Positions 60,996-64,000 of a stretch of 64,000 nucleotides of DNA are shown here, piece after piece. Position numbers and translations under genes: made by a program. The stretch is taken from assembly GCF_000003815.2 (NCBI RefSeq), contig NC_049989.1:12937051-13001050 (forward strand), given 5' to 3'. Every line of letters starts with the position of its first letter. Positions within the stretch are counted from its first letter, which is position 1. The DNA is from Branchiostoma floridae (taxonomy: Eukaryota; Chordata; Leptocardii; Amphioxiformes; Branchiostomatidae). The notes beneath the pieces are model-generated. The model did no database searches, had not been told where the DNA came from, and saw nothing but the letters and a program-made list of their open reading frames with translations.

Positions 60996-63978
60996 CTAGA
61001 CCATAGTGGCTGGTCCATCATACTCAATAATTCGGATTGACGTTCTCCTCTCATCTCCAGACTTTTCTGTTTCCTTGGTACCTTCTTCTTCTTCATAACT
61101 GACGACAACAGACACATTGCTCTTCCTGTTTTCTTCCATCTCTGCGGTTTCCTTATAGTTCCTTCTCTGACTAGCGGGGCTGGACTTGCCGATCATGGCC
61201 GTGATTTGGTCGATGACGGCCGCATCTGGTTGCTCGGGCGACCGTTCTGGCGAAGAGGGCGAGACCGGGCACTCCTTCTGGTCTTGGTCCCGCTCTTTGG
61301 TGTTGTTGACGACGCAGGTGTCCGCTTGTTGAGCTTCCAGGATCTTGAATTTGGTTTGCGGGCTGCACTTTGCTGCTATTTCTGCTGCCGTTGGTCTAGC
61401 AGGGATGCTGGGACTCAGACGACCACTTCTTGGGCTGGAGCGACCGCTCTTAGGCGTGGAGCGACCGCTCTTGGGGCTGTTGCTGCCGGAGCTATCACTG
61501 TTGCTTCCCTCTGGTCGCAGTAGGGTTGGGGTTGTACCTCTAGGCGCGGGGACTGGGGTGCGGTGGCGAGTTCTGGGGCTTGGCACGGGCTGTGGCCGCG
61601 TTGTTACCGCAAGATTATTGGGCACATCGATGTTTTTGTATGCAGGATCTGACGGAGTGCTGTTGTTGTTCAAGTTCGGTCCGGTTGGGTTCCAGGAGTC
61701 TAATGGGACAGGGGCATCAGGGACGTATCCGAGATTCATAAACTGCGTGTTTTGAACTTTTGTTTTCCCTATTGCGGATGCAACAGTGTTGCTGTTGATG
61801 TAATCTGGGTTCGTTGGGAATTTTTTCTTGCTCTTCTCTTCATCCACAAAGGCTGGCGTCCATACGGACGCGTTAGGTGGGTCATTGTTCGTCTTCTTTC
61901 CTGCTTTGATAGTGTTCGGGGACACGAAAGCTGGCGTCCAAACGTCGTCTGCGGGGCTGTCACTCTTAGCTCCGTGAGCTTGTGTCAGACTCTCTTCGTT
62001 CACGTACACGTTACCCGAGCTGGCGGTTCTCTGCGCCAAGACGTCGTCGTTGACGTAAGCGTGGCGCGATTCTGTAGCTTCTGCTGAGCTTGTGCTGCTT
62101 GAAGCGTTGGATTTTCTGTCGGAAATTTCTTCAATCACACTTTCATTCACGTAGGCATGCCCGGAAGACTTCGCACTGTCGTTAGGGAGGAGATATCCCT
62201 CCGCGTCGGTGTTGGTTGCCGCAGGAATTCCCGCCATGTCCATATAAGGCTCTGCGTTCTCAGCCTCTTCTACCTCTGCAAGATGACTCAGCCTTTTGTA
62301 ATTCTCTCTTGCCGCCTCGAGTCCCGAGCTTCCCTTGGAGGCTCCGAGCTTGGTTCGTCTTGAAGCTTCGAGAGTCTTGCGCCTGTACATCTGTAGATCA
62401 CGTTGCTTTTGTGCATTTTTGTGGGCTGAGGTCTTCTTGCGGATGGTAGACCTGGTGGTACAATGAAAGATACATTTAGAACATTTCGGACATTTAGAAC
62501 GGCTATTGCGCACGTGCAGGCGGGATTAATTTTTTTCTATAAGTGAGCTTTATTTTTGATGTTGACATGTACATGTAATTGGAGAATCACTGGATAACTT
62601 TACGTTTGGGACCGCATTGTTAGCAGCGACACCTAGCTGCAATGTGAAGTAATACAAGTTATCATTACCCTGATGAAGATGGTAATCTTATGTATTGATT
62701 GTTGTGAAGAAAGAACCTTGTTACTAACCTTCTTGGAGGCAGCTTCTTGATGAAGGAACCTGTACTTGTGTCGCTGTCTATCCTTGCGCGGGCCTTGTGA
62801 AGGGGTAGGTGGGGGTTGCTGTACTTCTGTAGGTAGGCGCAAGGGGCGTAACCGACTTTGTCATTATACCTGTGAAATACAAATCAATATGGTCGGTGAA
62901 GAACTGAAAGAAAGACGTTTGTGTCAATGGTTTTGCACACAGTGATTCTCTGTCGAATTAGTCTTTTTAACTTCGTTATGTTTTCGGGTCACCTGTGGTG
63001 GTTTTGATATATCTCATGTTCTGGACAAGGGGTCACAATTTTTGATTGGTAAACTGCTATTGTAGTTAGAAAGAGTGTCTTTCTTTGTAACTGCAGGCAT
63101 GTTTCATTTTGACTTGTAGGTTCATGGAGAGTAACGATATTTCAACATTTATGTAGCCACTTTTCATGTGTGGCCGGGGGTCGAATTTGCAATTTTCAAC
63201 ATACGCCAGGTACTGTTATACCAGGGGATACTTAATATCTATGTTAGGAGCAAGTAAGAACTGTTCAACAAATATAGAATCGGTCGATGTGCATCTATAG
63301 TATACTTACCGCACAATCCACCAACCGTCCAAGAGCTTATGGATCACGTGAACAACCACGCCGTTATCAAAAGAGATCTCATCATCTATCTGTGCCTCGT
63401 ACTGTTCGGTTGTCAGGAACTCTTCACCTAAAATGATCAAGAACATTTAATATTTATCAGTCATATTTTGAATAAAGGCTTGTAAAATTCCCTATCAAGT
63501 CCAGCCACTTCTAAATTAAACATTTTATGCATCCACATCACACACGTTTACGCCAGTAAACCTTTATTCGTGGGGTATCCTATATCCGATGTTTTAAAAC
63601 ATGGTATTTTGCGATATTAATTCGACGGAGGGCTGTTTCAAATTGCAATGATAACCGTACTTTCAACATATCTAAGTTTGAAACCTCCATCCGTAGACTT
63701 GATATCCCTAATATCTTGTTTTTAAATAAAATAACGGATATAGGTAACGCCATGGATAAAGGTGAACTACTGGGGTTAGTGTTATCTTGAATACTCTCCG
63801 CTTTTGCAAACTGTGCACTCATTGGTCACGGTAACATTTGTTTGGCGACTTTTGGTTGGTTGTATCTTACCTTCCCAGTTGGGGCGTTCCTCGTCTCTCT
63901 CCTCTGGTTGGTCTAGAGGTTCCAGGTAGGAGGCGGGGCACCAGCCTTGTTTCTCGTCCACTTGGACCAACCACCAGC
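60996..63978 (-). CDS. NCF1: NCF1 (p47phox)-like adaptor, 3' part with long tail (5' end off window)
   Basis: Organiser subunit for a NOX NADPH oxidase, bringing the cytosolic activator to the membrane flavocytochrome. Exons in transcript order: 63871-63978, 63310-63427, 62729-62869, 60996-62451 (phases 1,2,2 closing; 5' phase 1 open). Visible parts: end of SH3-A (GWWLVQVDEKQGWCPASYLE); SH3-B (YEAQIDDEISF, HVIHKLLDGWWIVR, VGYAPCAYLQ); a polybasic auto-inhibitory segment with PPRRSTIRKK, matching human PPRRSSIRN whose serines are phosphorylated on activation; and near the end PARPTAAEIAAKC, matching the human PxxP tail that binds p67phox. Between the last two lies an insert of about 340 residues with YMDM, YVNE (two), YVND, YINS, YKNI, two VWTPAFV repeats and Ser-Pro-Lys-Ser-Gly-Arg repeats, absent from human p47phox. 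About 125 residues follow the PxxP. The PX domain and start of SH3-A lie beyond 64000. Confidence 0.9.
63549..63775. mobile_element. Palindromic MITE, AACGCTAGTTCACC family (diverged)
   Basis: ACGCCAGTAAACCTTTATTC on the left and GATAAAGGTGAACTACTGGGGT on the right, with inner ATATCCGATG/AACGGATATAGG and TTTGAAACCTCCATCC. In the NCF1 intron between the SH3 exons. Confidence 0.7.
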
Positions 63979-64000
63979 CTGGACGGGTAAAAAGGTCAAC

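Noticed and set aside
61206-62087. Plus-strand frames of 105-136 codons opposite the NCF1 tail exon
   Set aside because: Antisense shadows of a compositionally biased exon; Leu/Arg/Gly-rich, no family features.

Overview
The window looks like a piece of a cephalochordate (amphioxus, Branchiostoma-type) nuclear genome. This is inferred from intron-rich genes whose products align best, from memory, to vertebrate families (DNTTIP1, TMEM17, FBXO21, METTL18, ODAD1/CCDC63, NCF1/p47phox), combined with introns and spacers packed with short inverted-repeat elements and tRNA- or 5S-derived SINEs. No bacterial, phage or CRISPR features are present. Three runs of N (1623-1722, 16800-17586, 42574-42780) are assembly gaps.

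Layout. 1-6.03 kb, minus strand: five 5' exons of DNTTIP1 (MiDAC deacetylase complex); the 3' exons lie off the left edge. 6.49-13.17 kb, plus: complete four-exon TMEM17 (ciliary transition zone), head-to-head with DNTTIP1 across about 460 bp. 13.2-19.2 kb: repeats only. 19.2-22.03 kb, minus: a two-exon secreted protein of 422 residues that resembles a TGF-beta-type prodomain without a growth-factor domain. 22.03-25.9 kb: repeats. 25.9-46.5 kb, plus: complete 13-exon FBXO21 (F-box, SirB1/transglutaminase-like and YccV-like domains); an intact intronless METTL18 sits in its first intron on the same strand. 48.9-58.4 kb, minus: complete nine-coding-exon ODAD1/CCDC63 (outer dynein arm docking coiled coil), with a probable non-coding first exon and an RFX X-box-like site upstream. 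61.0-64.0 kb, minus: the 3' part of an NCF1 (p47phox)-like adaptor with an unusually long C-terminal tail; its 5' exons lie off the right edge.

All exon models were built by hand: exon ends were set at GT/AG sites, and codon phase was checked to close across every junction. The genes do not form a pathway, although TMEM17 and ODAD1 are both ciliary. The repeat fraction is the other story of the window: several MITE families with target-site duplications (5, 8 or 9 bp, TA or TTAA), elements nested up to three deep, a 420-bp foldback, perfect palindromes, 5S-rRNA-derived SINEs, a 140-bp satellite array, and two independent cases of partial exon duplication next to a functional exon (FBXO21 exon 12 and ODAD1 exon 5).
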